Positions 9,131 through 18,161 are shown, numbered from the stretch's first letter. The stretch: DNA of 62,810 nucleotides from Promethearchaeota archaeon (GCA_016839655.1 JAEOTW010000291.1:1-62810); one strand, 5' to 3'. Notes: a model not told the origin generated them from the letters alone. A program made the numbers and translations.

Positions 9131-9166
9131 AAAAAAAAAGCCTCTCTAAATTTAGTAGAAATTTAG
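9131..9166 (-). terminator. Hairpin plus T-run terminator of the symporter gene
   Basis: Read on the minus strand, CTAAATTT, a 5-base loop and AAATTTAG form a perfect 8-bp stem (9146-9153 with 9159-9166), followed after AGAGGC by nine T (9131-9139). It lies about 110 bases past the stop of the minus-strand symporter. Archaeal termination relies on T-runs, so the T9 is the stronger element. Confidence 0.5.
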
Positions 9167-9274
9167 GGTTATCTAAATAAAAAATCTCCAGAACAGCAAA
9201 GATGTTTTTATCATTCAATTAAGTAGAAAACAGAAAAAAAGAAATATTAGATTAAAAAAATTATTTATACCTTT

Positions 9275-10738
9275 TTAGCTTACCTGTCGTAATTTTTCTG
9301 AGTGAAGTTCTTCTAGTTTGCCTTTGATTTCTGCATATTTTTCTTTATCGATCGGGAATTTCCTAAATAAGATTAATGCTAACCCAATTGCTACACTAGG
9401 GAAGATACACATTAAAACTCTTATACCAATTAGAGTAGCAATAGTCACCGATGTTGGATCATAAGTAGCCCATCCAACAGTAGGGAAAACAATTGCTATT
9501 GATAAAGCAACAGCTACTGTAGATAATCGAATTATCAATGCATTTACACCATAGTAAGCACCCTCACGTCTAATTCCAGTATTCGTTTCATCATAGTCTA
9601 TAATTGTACTCATTACTATATCGCGTCCAAACATAATTCCTGCAAATCCAAATCCCATTAAGATGTAAGTAATGATTGCACCTATAATTTCCCAAATGAA
9701 AAGACTTGGAATTAAAGCAATTATCATCGATGCCAATGCCCACATATGACTTTTTTTTGCTCCCTTATTATAAAAAATTCTTCGCCAAATTAACGGCATA
9801 AAAACAATTGATGATATAAAAATTAATGCTAAAAACAACATTTGAGTGAAGGCACCTGTTATACCAATTATATATCCTAAGTAGTAGGTATTAATTATTG
9901 GAACTAATCCAAAAATAAACCATTGTGCGAAATTTACTGCCACATAATACTTAAAAGCTTGGTTTTTAAATGTTAGTTTTATAGATTTTCCTAGTGACGG
10001 AGCTTGTTGAGGATCCTTAGAATACTCTTTTCTTTCCTTTAAACCGAGTGTAATAAAAATTGAGGCAAAAATCGCTGCTAAAACAGCCATAATAATCGAA
10101 GCGGTTACGTATTGCATCTGTCTCGCAACTCTATCAGCCAGAGTTAATAACGGATCAAAAGCTATTAATTCTTCAATGAAAAATGATGGTAATAACGCAG
10201 CAAACAATAATCCTATGACGTTGAAAATTGCAACGTAATTATTAGCTTTTGCTCTTTGTTCTAAATCTTGGTACATTTCGGGAAATAAACTTGTCTGGTT
10301 TAAAGAATAAGCTGTATAAAAAGTATCAAATAAGTTTATTACAATAATAAAATAAATAAAACCTACAATTGGGTTATCAAGAGGGGCAGTCCAGAGTAGA
10401 ATTATTAAAATGCAAGTGGGAATAATTCCTGCTATAATGTGGGGTTTCCGTCTCCCCCATCGCGTACTGGTACGATCAGATAAGTTTCCTAGTAAAGGAT
10501 CATTAAATGCATTCCATACAGACCATAGAATGTAACCTATTATAACTAACCATACGTCTCCAATAACTAATGTATAGTAGAAATTAAATATATAAAATGT
10601 GAATATCTGATACGTCATAGTGTCAGCGATACCTGCGAAACTGTAGAATGTTTTGTATCGAAAAATAGTTCCAAATATATATGCTATATAGAAACAAAAA
10701 TTAACAGGATTGAAGAGATTAAGAGTATATAAAAACAA
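9275..10738 (-). CDS. GPH-family (MelB-like) sugar:cation symporter
   Basis: A major facilitator-type transporter with about 12 membrane segments. The family signature is clear: WNAFNDPLLGNLSDRTSTRWGRRKPHI (about residues 75-101) matches the N-x3-DP-x-x-G-x-x-SDR-T-R-GRRRP motif of glycoside-pentoside-hexuronide carriers. MSTIIDYDETNTGIRREGAYYG (about 376-397) is the matching C-terminal half motif. It should import a sugar or glycoside with Na+ or H+. The frame starts at TTG 10738, but family members begin near FRYKTFYSFAG. An ATT at 10664-10666 just before that point is an alternative start, so the first 24 residues are doubtful. No glycosidase lies nearby. Confidence 0.85.
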   Translation of the reverse strand: MFLYTLNLFNPVNFCFYIAYIFGTIFRYKTFYSFAGIADTMTYQIFTFYIFNFYYTLVIGDVWLVIIGYILWSVWNAFNDPLLGNLSDRTSTRWGRRKPHIIAGIIPTCILIILLWTAPLDNPIVGFIYFIIVINLFDTFYTAYSLNQTSLFPEMYQDLEQRAKANNYVAIFNVIGLLFAALLPSFFIEELIAFDPLLTLADRVARQMQYVTASIIMAVLAAIFASIFITLGLKERKEYSKDPQQAPSLGKSIKLTFKNQAFKYYVAVNFAQWFIFGLVPIINTYYLGYIIGITGAFTQMLFLALIFISSIVFMPLIWRRIFYNKGAKKSHMWALASMIIALIPSLFIWEIIGAIITYILMGFGFAGIMFGRDIVMSTIIDYDETNTGIRREGAYYGVNALIIRLSTVAVALSIAIVFPTVGWATYDPTSVTIATLIGIRVLMCIFPSVAIGLALILFRKFPIDKEKYAEIKGKLEELHSEKLRQVS

Positions 10739-10770
10739 TAATTAAAAAAATAATAAAAAATTATATTAAA

Positions 10771-11343
10771 TTAAAGATTGGAGCCACAATTAGGACAAAA
10801 GTTTCCTGTGGATTCTAATTTATGACCACAATAAACACAGTAGTTTTTTCCTTCTGTTGGTAAAGGTTCACTAATTTTTTTAGGTGGTGCGGTGTATTCA
10901 GTTGCTTTTTGATAAGCTATTGGTTGACCTAGAATAATTTGTCCTGATTCAGGATCAAAACTATATTGTACTACTCCCTGATTTCTTAGATCTAATAAAA
11001 CCCGTAATAATATACTTGGTTTCATACCAATATCTAAAGCGATATGTTCAAGCTTATAGTTACCTTGGAAATTGCGTGAAGCTAGAGCATTTTTTACAAT
11101 CTTTTTATATTTTGAGTTCCTGTAAAGTTGGTTAAATCCTCCTATAAAGATGAAAAATGCTGGTATAAAAAGCCAATATCCCCAACTAGCAAGTCCGATG
11201 AAGTCAACATTCAGAGTATTAAGAACAAGCGAAACAATACCCACAAAGAGGAACACACAACCTGTCGCAAAAGTTCCAATAGCTGCTTCATAAGATTCTT
11301 TATAATAATATCGATTTCTATACTTGTTATATTCGTCACTCAT
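10771..11343 (-). CDS. Membrane protein with winged-helix-like middle and C-terminal zinc ribbon
   Basis: A 190-residue protein with two membrane helices (about 22-45 and 52-68), a basic linker, and a helical middle (about 85-140, with LDIGMKPSILLRVLLDLRNQGVVQYSFD) that looks like a winged helix. A four-Cys zinc ribbon follows at the C-terminus: YCVYCGHKL and FCPNCGSNL. It lies 32 bases upstream of the symporter on the same strand and may be co-transcribed with it. Proteins of this design are common and uncharacterised in Asgard archaea. A membrane-anchored regulator is possible but not shown. Confidence 0.6.
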   Translation of the reverse strand: MSDEYNKYRNRYYYKESYEAAIGTFATGCVFLFVGIVSLVLNTLNVDFIGLASWGYWLFIPAFFIFIGGFNQLYRNSKYKKIVKNALASRNFQGNYKLEHIALDIGMKPSILLRVLLDLRNQGVVQYSFDPESGQIILGQPIAYQKATEYTAPPKKISEPLPTEGKNYCVYCGHKLESTGNFCPNCGSNL

Positions 11344-11440
11344 ATTAATCCTTCTTTATCATATTCAATAATATAGAATTATAATATTTAGAAATAAAAA
11401 TTCTTTGTTAATATTTTTTAAATAGTCCAATTTTTGTAAA

Positions 11441-11561
11441 GAAAAAAAAATCCTCCTCTATAAAGAGAGAACTTTTGAGAAGATTTTTTTCGAAGGGAAA
11501 AGAGATTAGCGAATGATTTAATTAGAAATTCTTCTCACATTCTCTCATATAGGAGAAGTTT
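11441..11561 (-). terminator. Long imperfect hairpin followed by a T-run on the minus strand
   Basis: Arms at 11451-11486 and 11525-11561 are imperfect inverted repeats. Matching blocks include CTCCTATA/TATAGGAG-like, GAGAGAA/TTCTCTC and GAGAAGA/TCTTCTC. On the minus strand the structure is followed by a run of T (11442-11450). It lies 60 bases past the stop of the NYN-domain gene and would terminate it. The stem is far longer than a normal terminator, so a small RNA or the remnant of a mobile hairpin element is also possible. Confidence 0.5.
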
Positions 11562-11621
11562 GTTTAGAAAAACAATAATTATTTTTCAATATTCTTTTTA
11601 AACTCCTAACTTTTTTGTAAA

Positions 11622-12137
11622 CTAGCATTTAATTCTATCTAATATATTATCCATAAAGTAAACATTTTCTTTCCCAGCCTCTTCTATTAATAAACGTGAA
11701 ATTGATTTTTTAAAACTCCAAATTTCAATTTCTTTCTTAAGTTCTTTTAACTTTCTGACTACATCTAAAAAATCTGAATCCCCACTAACCAAAATTGCTT
11801 TATCATATGTATCATCTTCAGCTAATTCTACAATATCTTTATATATAAAAATATCAACTCCTTTCTGCTTTTTAACACCATTTGGGGAGATAATAATTGG
11901 TTTTGGTTGAATAATAAACCCTTGAGCTTGTAAATATTTCAGAAAATTGAGTTTTTTTGGTAAAATCTTATCGGGGATCCCCATATACATAAAAAGTCCA
12001 ACTAAATGATGATTCCTTTTAAAAATGTCTTTTAACTTCAAATAATTAATCCGAATGTTTAATTTTTCGATATTATGAAATAAATTAGCATGATCAATGA
12101 AAATTATAACTCGCTTTCTTTCAAGAATTTGATTCAC
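11622..12137 (-). CDS. NYN-domain (PIN-like) nuclease family protein
   Basis: A 171-residue NYN/PIN-like protein of the LabA/DUF88 group. Conserved acidic positions occur in order: VIIFIDHANLF (Asp about 15), KGVDIFIYKDIVELA (Asp about 94) and LVSGDSDFLDVVRKL (Asp pair about 117-119). The last segment IEIWSFKKSISRLLIEEA also fits the family. These acidic residues form the metal site of PIN-fold RNases, so it is probably a metal-dependent RNase. It is a single gene with a long hairpin behind it. The RNA target is unknown. Confidence 0.8.
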   Translation of the reverse strand: MNQILERKRVIIFIDHANLFHNIEKLNIRINYLKLKDIFKRNHHLVGLFMYMGIPDKILPKKLNFLKYLQAQGFIIQPKPIIISPNGVKKQKGVDIFIYKDIVELAEDDTYDKAILVSGDSDFLDVVRKLKELKKEIEIWSFKKSISRLLIEEAGKENVYFMDNILDRIKC

Positions 12138-12274
12138 TCTTGGAATCCCTTTATATTTTCTTTTAATTTAATTAGGATGGAATTCTTTTTTCAATAACAC
12201 TTCTAATATCCAATATAAAAAGGTGTATTTTTTTCAGAATTAGGAAGTGAGGATTTTGAAGATGAAATTGGACA

Positions 12275-13033
12275 TTATTGTTCATTTCTGTCATCAACTA
12301 ATTCATTTAACCAACTTGAATTTTCTTTTAAATTCTCATAAATATTCCTATCTCCAAAATCTCCTCTAAATTGATTTTTTTTCATTATAATAACTCGAAT
12401 TTTCCAATTCTTTGATTTAATTCCAATCTTTAATGCGTCGGTTAATTCTATTTCACCACGTTTGGATGGTTCAAGTGTTTTTAATACTTTAAAAATTTCT
12501 TTTGAAAAAATAAAAATTCCAGAATTATTAAGTTTTGACTTGGATTTACCTTTAGGAGGCTTCTCAACAATATCCAAGCAGTAGTCATCTTTTATAGAGA
12601 TAGCGGCTCCTTTAAACGGATCATCAGTATAGTTCGATACTAAGATGAAATTATTGTGTTCACGGTTGAAAAGGCTTAATACTTCTTCATATACAGAATA
12701 TGGTACTAATATATCTCCCCATGTTAAGAAAAAATGTGAATTATCGATAATCTTTTCACATTCCAATAAAGCTCCTCCAGTACCATTTAACTCTTTTTGC
12801 TCGATATATTGAATTCTTATATTCTGATTCTCAACATCATTGAAATAGTTCAGAATTTGTTCCTTTTTATAACCTACAACTAAAATAAAATCTTTAAAAC
12901 CAGCATAAATCAACCCATCAAGAATATACTCTAAAAGAGGTTTGTTATGAATTGGAAGCATTGATTTTTGGAATGTATCTGTGTAAGGTTTTAGACGTTT
13001 TCCATAACCAGCACATAGAATTACTGCTTTCAA
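12275..13033 (-). CDS. Sugar-phosphate nucleotidyltransferase, short form
   Basis: A 252-residue nucleotidyltransferase with only the catalytic domain. The N-terminal loop MKAVILCAGYGKRLKPYTD, the KSMLPIHNKPLLEYIL segment and the metal-site FLTWGDILVPY (about residue 95) are typical, as is DIVEKPPKGKSKSKLNNSGIFIFSKEIF (about 145-172). It lacks the beta-helix tail of the enzyme at 804. It likely charges a sugar 1-phosphate with UTP, CTP, GTP or dTTP for glycan or lipid-linked sugar synthesis. No glycosyltransferase is adjacent, so specificity is open. Confidence 0.82.
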   Translation of the reverse strand: MKAVILCAGYGKRLKPYTDTFQKSMLPIHNKPLLEYILDGLIYAGFKDFILVVGYKKEQILNYFNDVENQNIRIQYIEQKELNGTGGALLECEKIIDNSHFFLTWGDILVPYSVYEEVLSLFNREHNNFILVSNYTDDPFKGAAISIKDDYCLDIVEKPPKGKSKSKLNNSGIFIFSKEIFKVLKTLEPSKRGEIELTDALKIGIKSKNWKIRVIIMKKNQFRGDFGDRNIYENLKENSSWLNELVDDRNEQ

Positions 13034-13255
13034 TATATATCAACACCATAACTTATTATTAAATATATTGATATTCACCAATTAAGGAAATATAATAAGG
13101 AACTCCTAGAGAATTATTTTTTTAAGAACAATTATATTATTCTGATATCACTGAAGTATTATAATTCTTTTTTTTTTTCCATTTTATAGATATTATTAAT
13201 CTGATAAAAACGGCAACAGTATTATTAAAAGAAAAGATATTTATCTCTGAGTTTA

Positions 13256-14005
13256 ATGATTTGCGATGTTCTGATTATTAAAGATGGATTACCACTATTA
13301 TCTAAGAGTTTTTGTAATTCGACTAATATTAAAAACTTGTTTTCAGAAGTAGATAACTTAATAATGGTATCTGGTTTTTTTTCAGCGTTGAATTCATTTT
13401 CAGATTCATTTGAGGACTTAGGAACGATAAGTGAATTAAAACTTTCAAATAATAATTTGAAACTTTCTTTTCTAAAAGATAAAAACATTCCAGATTTAAT
13501 TTACCTTGCAACATACGATAAAAAGTCTAATCATAATGAAGTACAAGAATTTTTACGAAAAGTTTCTCTCTCATTTTTAAAAGAATTTAATATAGATCAA
13601 ATTTTAAAGTGGAATGGTAGATTAGACAGATTTAAATCATTTCATGCTATAATTGAACACATAGTTAAAGAGGATGAGAAAACCGAAAGTGCTAAATATA
13701 ATAATCAAGTTGTTGATTGGATAAGAAGTTTTGAAAGGGAACCAGTTGAAATTCAAAAAAAACCATCTGAATCGGAATTTACAAAATCGACTCCTGAATA
13801 TTATGATTATATACCTATATTCACTACTTCTAAAAGAATAAATCCAAGATATTATTTAACAGGAGAAAAATCATATAGGGTTTATGATCAAATAGATGGA
13901 AAAAAATCAATTACTCAAATATCTGACCAGTTAAATATTCAGCAAACTCAAGTTTATAATATCTGTAAGAATCTTATTAAATTAGGTTTTATTTCGTTGG
14001 ATTAA
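13256..14005 (+). CDS. Longin/roadblock-like domain protein with C-terminal winged helix
   Basis: A 249-residue protein. The N-terminal part (about 1-115) has the strand-helix layout of Asgard longin/roadblock-like domains: a first strand CDVLIIKDGLPLLSKSF, a helix VSGFFSALNSFSDSF, strands LKLSNNNLKLSFL and DLIYLATY, and a helix EVQEFLRKVSLSFLKEF. The same helix-strand pattern occurs in the C-terminal domain of the large membrane protein at 60589. The C-terminal 70 residues (RVYDQIDGKKSITQISDQL then YNICKNLIKLGFI) read as a winged helix. It may link GTPase- or trafficking-type modules to DNA or protein binding. Fold assignment is by pattern. Confidence 0.5.
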   Translation: MICDVLIIKDGLPLLSKSFCNSTNIKNLFSEVDNLIMVSGFFSALNSFSDSFEDLGTISELKLSNNNLKLSFLKDKNIPDLIYLATYDKKSNHNEVQEFLRKVSLSFLKEFNIDQILKWNGRLDRFKSFHAIIEHIVKEDEKTESAKYNNQVVDWIRSFEREPVEIQKKPSESEFTKSTPEYYDYIPIFTTSKRINPRYYLTGEKSYRVYDQIDGKKSITQISDQLNIQQTQVYNICKNLIKLGFISLD

Positions 14006-14177
14006 ATATCTGAAATTTAGTCTTAAACATCTATTTAATTCTATCTATAAATTTTTTACCACAAAACATGTTGTTCTGTTTTGTTACGCCCTCAATCACA
14101 AAGTTTTCTTCACTAGAATATTAATACCCTTACATTTTTATTGTAATAGAGTAAAATATCTTAATAGTAGGCGTTTT

Positions 14178-14190
14178 GGTGTAAAAAATT
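14178..14190 (+). promoter_or_regulatory. Shine-Dalgarno plus proposed ATT start of the CheR-CheD gene
   Basis: GGTG at 14178-14181, a 6-base spacer, then ATT at 14188-14190. An in-frame TAA lies at 14182-14184, so translation of the CheR N-terminal helix cannot start further upstream in this frame. GGTGA also precedes the TTG start of PRPP synthetase in this window. Confidence 0.45.
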
Positions 14191-16308
14191 TCTGTATCCT
14201 CAATTAATCCTTCATCTTTAGACGCTCTTATAGAAGAGTTAAGAACCGCAACAGGAATGAAATTTGAGCATTATCAGAGGAAATTTCTTGAAAAGCGTAT
14301 TGATTTTAGGATGAAGAACTTAAATCTAAATTACTACCAAGATTATATAAAATACATTCGTGAAAATCCAGTTGAAATTGATTTGTTTTTGGATAAATTC
14401 ACGATAAACTATACTTATTTCTTTAGAAATTATAATATTTTTAAAAATTTTGAGAATTTTGTAAAATTTTATGTCAAACACACTAATAGACCACTTCGTA
14501 TATGGTCAGCACCTTGTGCCACTGGGGATGAACCATATTCTATTGCAATGATATTGGACCAATTGAAGATTAATAATAAAGACTTTCCTGATTTCGAAAT
14601 AGTAGCATCAGATATTGATCCTGCTGCTCTTAAAATCGCAAAAGAGGGAAGATATGGGGAATATCCCATACACGAGACTCCGGATATTTATTTAAAAACT
14701 TATTTTTCAAGAAATGACACCGAACTTGGGCCACAATTTAATCTTTCAGAAGATATTAAAAAAAAGGTTGAAATCGTTCAGGAAGATATTACTAAAGGGC
14801 ATCAAAAAGGAGGAAAGTATGATATTATCTTTTGTAGGAACTTTTTTATTTATATAAATCAATTTGCAAGAGAAAAAGTTTTACAAACTATCGAATCACG
14901 GCTTTATGATGGGGGTTTACTAATCCTAGGAGGTTCAGAGACACTTCCCTCTAAAACGAGTAATTTTAAGTCAATAAATATGCGTGATCGTTTCTATATC
15001 AAAAATTTTTCTACTCAAAATACTACTTTTAAGAATAAGGTTTCCAATCTATTTAAAAATCATAAATTTTCTGAAATTGAGATTATTAAACCAATGGAAA
15101 CAAATTTAAAACGGAAAACTGTTAAGGATGGTAATTCCATTCATAAAAAAGCACAAATCAAATCAATGTCAAAAGATTTTTCAAAACCAATAAATGTCTC
15201 TGGAAGTAAAATTACAAAAAGAATGGAGAAACCTGAAATAGAAATCGAAAATTTGAATAAACTTGAAGGTATAGAAACAGAAGTAAAGATTACTGGGATT
15301 GATATTAATAATGGAGTAAATGGAAACAGCTATAAAAGTCAAAATAACCAATTAAAAGAACCAATGAATAACAATATAAACGAGTCAAAAATCTCTGCCC
15401 TAAAGCATTGGGAAAAAAAGCTAAGACAGCGAGAACTGCTTTTAGAGCAACGTGAAAAAGCAATAGAGGAGAGAATTACATATATTGATGAAAAGTACAA
15501 TAAAATAGAAAGAGAGAGAAAAAATTTAAATGAATTAGTTAAGGAACTTAAAGATAAAGAAGAAGAAGTTAAAGACCGCATAGAAATTTTAGAACACCTC
15601 ACGAAACGAGTAGATCAGAGAGAGAGATTAATAGAACAAAAAGAAAAACAATTTGAACACCGAATTAGAAAAGCTGGAGATTATACTAGACAAATCTTAT
15701 TAAATGAAGTCCAAATCAATTCAGGTTCAAAAGATCCTATAGAAAAAGAAGATAGTTTCAATGCGTATGAAGAAAAACGTATGGACCGTATAGATAAACC
15801 AAATGAGAAAAAAGAATTAAATATTCCTATGGGATATTATGGATTAATTAATTCTTTCGATAAAAATGAACATGCAACAAAATTTGTAATAAAAAATTTA
15901 GGATCGGGTATTTCTTTAATACTTAGAGATCCCCTTAACAATATTTTTGCTCTTTCCCATATATCATTACCATCTTCATCCGCCTCAAAACAGGGTTATC
16001 ACTTTCTTTTTCCTCATACATTCGTAGATACGGGATTTAAAGATTTATACAATAATATTTTATTTCATGGAGGTAAAAAGTCTAATATCAGGGCTTTGAT
16101 TGCTGGAGGAGCAAAATTATTTTTAGATTATGATATGACATATCAAGAAAATATCGATGCTGTAAAAGCACAATTAAAGAATCATGAAATAGAACTAGAA
16201 GCAGAAGATTTGGGAGGATTAAGTGAAAGAGAAATTATTTATGATACAATAAATGATTCACTTTATGTTAAAAAGACTTGGGAGTTTGAGTATAGAAAAA
16301 TTAATTAA
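14188..16308 (+). CDS. CheR methyltransferase - coiled coil - CheD-like fusion
   Basis: About 706 residues from the proposed ATT start. The N-terminal CheR half (1-275) has the helical domain ending in FFRN and the SAM-binding RIWSAPCATGDEPYS; VASDIDPAALKIA and IIFCRNFFIYI follow. It should methylate glutamates of a receptor-like protein. A low-complexity linker leads to a long coiled coil (about 400-505). The C-terminal 160 residues are CheD-like: LGSGISLILRDP, LSHISLP, RALIAGGAKLF and AEDLGG. The CheD nucleophile Cys (LGSC) is Gly here, while the His is kept, so deamidase activity is probably lost. The frame's first ATG is at 14257, but upstream codons LIEELRTATG match the CheR N-terminal helix, so the gene must start earlier. 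No other chemotaxis gene is nearby. Confidence 0.8.
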   Translation: MSVSSINPSSLDALIEELRTATGMKFEHYQRKFLEKRIDFRMKNLNLNYYQDYIKYIRENPVEIDLFLDKFTINYTYFFRNYNIFKNFENFVKFYVKHTNRPLRIWSAPCATGDEPYSIAMILDQLKINNKDFPDFEIVASDIDPAALKIAKEGRYGEYPIHETPDIYLKTYFSRNDTELGPQFNLSEDIKKKVEIVQEDITKGHQKGGKYDIIFCRNFFIYINQFAREKVLQTIESRLYDGGLLILGGSETLPSKTSNFKSINMRDRFYIKNFSTQNTTFKNKVSNLFKNHKFSEIEIIKPMETNLKRKTVKDGNSIHKKAQIKSMSKDFSKPINVSGSKITKRMEKPEIEIENLNKLEGIETEVKITGIDINNGVNGNSYKSQNNQLKEPMNNNINESKISALKHWEKKLRQRELLLEQREKAIEERITYIDEKYNKIERERKNLNELVKELKDKEEEVKDRIEILEHLTKRVDQRERLIEQKEKQFEHRIRKAGDYTRQILLNEVQINSGSKDPIEKEDSFNAYEEKRMDRIDKPNEKKELNIPMGYYGLINSFDKNEHATKFVIKNLGSGISLILRDPLNNIFALSHISLPSSSASKQGYHFLFPHTFVDTGFKDLYNNILFHGGKKSNIRALIAGGAKLFLDYDMTYQENIDAVKAQLKNHEIELEAEDLGGLSEREIIYDTINDSLYVKKTWEFEYRKIN

Positions 16309-16355
16309 GATAACAATTAATTCTTAAAAATAAAAAATTCTTAATCATTGTTTCT

Positions 16356-16661
16356 TTAAGATTGTTTTCTCTTATGCTGGGTTTTTTTTCTTTTACGTTC
16401 GGCTTCTTGGATTTCGTCTTCTAGTGCATATAATTGCGAATTAGCTTTTCCTTGTAGTTTAAAATGACCAACGATTTTACTTTCTTCCTTATTTCCAGTT
16501 TTTGATACCTTTTCAAAAGACAATTCTATGGGTAAGTCTTGTTTCAAAGCTAAATTCACAAAGTTAATAAAACCAATATGTTTACTAGGTGAAATTGGGA
16601 ATTTAATAGTTATTTTTTTATCCTTCTTGGATTTTGTTTTTAATATAAGACGCAATTTCAA
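16356..16661 (-). CDS. Small basic hypothetical protein
   Basis: A 101-residue protein not recognised with confidence. The N-terminal 60 residues alternate strands and helices (KLRLILKTK, KITIKFPISPSKHIGFINFVNLAL, LPIELSFEKV). The last 20 residues are a very basic tail (ERKRKKTQHKRKQS) typical of nucleic-acid or ribosome binders. It converges on the CheR-CheD gene and is transcribed away from the lipid synthase gene at 16779. A nucleic-acid-binding role is a guess from charge only. Confidence 0.5.
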   Translation of the reverse strand: MKLRLILKTKSKKDKKITIKFPISPSKHIGFINFVNLALKQDLPIELSFEKVSKTGNKEESKIVGHFKLQGKANSQLYALEDEIQEAERKRKKTQHKRKQS

Positions 16662-16778
16662 GAGTGTTCAATCTCGTTATTGTTAAAATCATTTATTGAT
16701 AAAATTCCAAAATAAAAAAACTATGCTATTTTATAAAGTGAAATATATTTTAATTTATCCTATAAAACATTATCAAAC

Positions 16779-17402
16779 ATGCCTTCAATATTTAGACTCA
16801 GATATATTTTTAAACCTCTAGTAAATCTAATAGCAAAAGGTTTAATCAGAATAGGGGTTACACCAAATATTGCAACAGTAATTATGTCTTGTTTTTCAAT
16901 CCTAAGTTTTATAATTTTAGTGTTCTTTAGAAATCTTCTATGGTTTTCAATTTTTGTATTTATTACGGGAATTATGGATGGATGCGATGGAGCAATCGCC
17001 CGGATGACAAAAAGAACAACAAAATTTGGAGGTTTTTTTGATTCATATATGGATAGGATCTCTGAATTTTTTATATTTTTAGGTTTGTTTTTTTATACTC
17101 AAGATCAAATACTTTGGAATTATATTGATATGAAGCTCATTGTTTTAATATCCTTCTCCGCTTCCATTATGATAAGCTATACTAGAGCAAGAGCAGAAGT
17201 GTTTTTCAATGGTGATTTTGATATTGGACTCATGGCAAGATCGGAAAGATTATTTTACCTTGTTATAATCTCCATTATTAGTTTTTTTTATAATTTCTTT
17301 AATCTTTTCTTATTTGTTCTTATGTGGCTAGTTTTAGGAACATTTCTGTTCAGGATGATAAAGATCTATTATATAATAAAAAGAGAAAATAATAAAATTT
17401 GA
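16779..17402 (+). CDS. CDP-alcohol phosphatidyltransferase (archaeal phospholipid synthase)
   Basis: An integral membrane enzyme of 207 residues with about six helices. The catalytic motif is complete: MDGCDGAIARMTKRTTKFGGFFDSYMDR (about 67-94) fits D-x-x-D-G-x-x-A-R-x8-G-x3-D-x3-D. It transfers an alcohol phosphate or alcohol onto a CDP-activated ether lipid, releasing CMP. In archaea the substrates are CDP-archaeol with inositol phosphate, glycerol phosphate or serine; the closest archaeal type is archaetidylinositol phosphate synthase, but the alcohol cannot be read from sequence. It converges on ribK. Confidence 0.85.
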   Translation: MPSIFRLRYIFKPLVNLIAKGLIRIGVTPNIATVIMSCFSILSFIILVFFRNLLWFSIFVFITGIMDGCDGAIARMTKRTTKFGGFFDSYMDRISEFFIFLGLFFYTQDQILWNYIDMKLIVLISFSASIMISYTRARAEVFFNGDFDIGLMARSERLFYLVIISIISFFYNFFNLFLFVLMWLVLGTFLFRMIKIYYIIKRENNKI

Positions 17403-17422
17403 TATAAAGGGTATTTTTAAAC

Positions 17423-18151
17423 TTAATCTTTAAAAAATTCTATTCTTATTCTATCCCCATCTTTTAAATCGAGTTTATCTCGTAAGAATGGAGCAGCTAA
17501 AACTTCAACAATATTTTTTTTATGGTGTGTTCTTTTAATTTTTAGAATAGCAGCATTTAATTTATTATCTTGATCATCTAAACGAGATATAACACAATTA
17601 TAACAATCTACTGATCCATAAGTCCGTTTTACCAGACCTTCTTCCTTTTCTTCTTCCTTTTCAAACCCAATAATTCTAACAGGCATTCGATTTTTTAAAT
17701 TTTCATCCAATAATTCTTTATTGAGATCACTTAATTGCAGATTTAATGTCCCGTAATAAGGAGTAAATCCTAGTTTTTTTTTAAATTGTTCATAATATTC
17801 TTTAATTCTAACATAATAACCTCCTTCTCCCATTCCTTCAGTGACCACTCCCACTATTAAGATTTCTTCAAGAATTTGTTTTAAATCTTTATACATTGCA
17901 AGCATGACATCAGCGCCCTTCTTTGTGATCCTGATTATTTGCTCTTTTCCTAAAATCTTTCGTTGGATCCAACCAATTTCCTCTAATTGATTTATTCTTC
18001 TAGAAGCTGTTTGTTGAGATAAACTAAGGATCTTGCCAAATTCAACACTACTTATATGAATAGATTTTCGGCTCCCAATAATTTGACAAAGATTATAAAG
18101 AGCAAACCAATTTGCATAATTTTCAGATGAAATTATATCTTTATCTTCCAT
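17423..18151 (-). CDS. ribK: CTP-dependent riboflavin kinase with N-terminal winged helix
   Basis: Makes FMN from riboflavin using CTP. Residues about 1-95 form a MarR/winged-helix domain (SVEFGKILSLSQQTASRRINQLEEIGWI). Residues 100-242 form the archaeal kinase barrel with GGYYVRIKEYYEQFKKKLGFTPYYGTLNLQL as its signature. Many archaeal RibK proteins carry this DNA-binding fusion, which suggests autoregulation by flavin. The gene follows the FAD synthase gene by 10 bases, so the two consecutive steps of flavin cofactor synthesis are co-transcribed. Length and motifs are normal. Confidence 0.92.
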   Translation of the reverse strand: MEDKDIISSENYANWFALYNLCQIIGSRKSIHISSVEFGKILSLSQQTASRRINQLEEIGWIQRKILGKEQIIRITKKGADVMLAMYKDLKQILEEILIVGVVTEGMGEGGYYVRIKEYYEQFKKKLGFTPYYGTLNLQLSDLNKELLDENLKNRMPVRIIGFEKEEEKEEGLVKRTYGSVDCYNCVISRLDDQDNKLNAAILKIKRTHHKKNIVEVLAAPFLRDKLDLKDGDRIRIEFFKD

Positions 18152-18161
18152 AATATATCTG

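Noticed and set aside
14063..14084. CAAAAC...GTTTTG inverted repeat upstream of the CheR-CheD gene
   Set aside because: Only six-base A/T-rich arms; such repeats are expected by chance in this composition.
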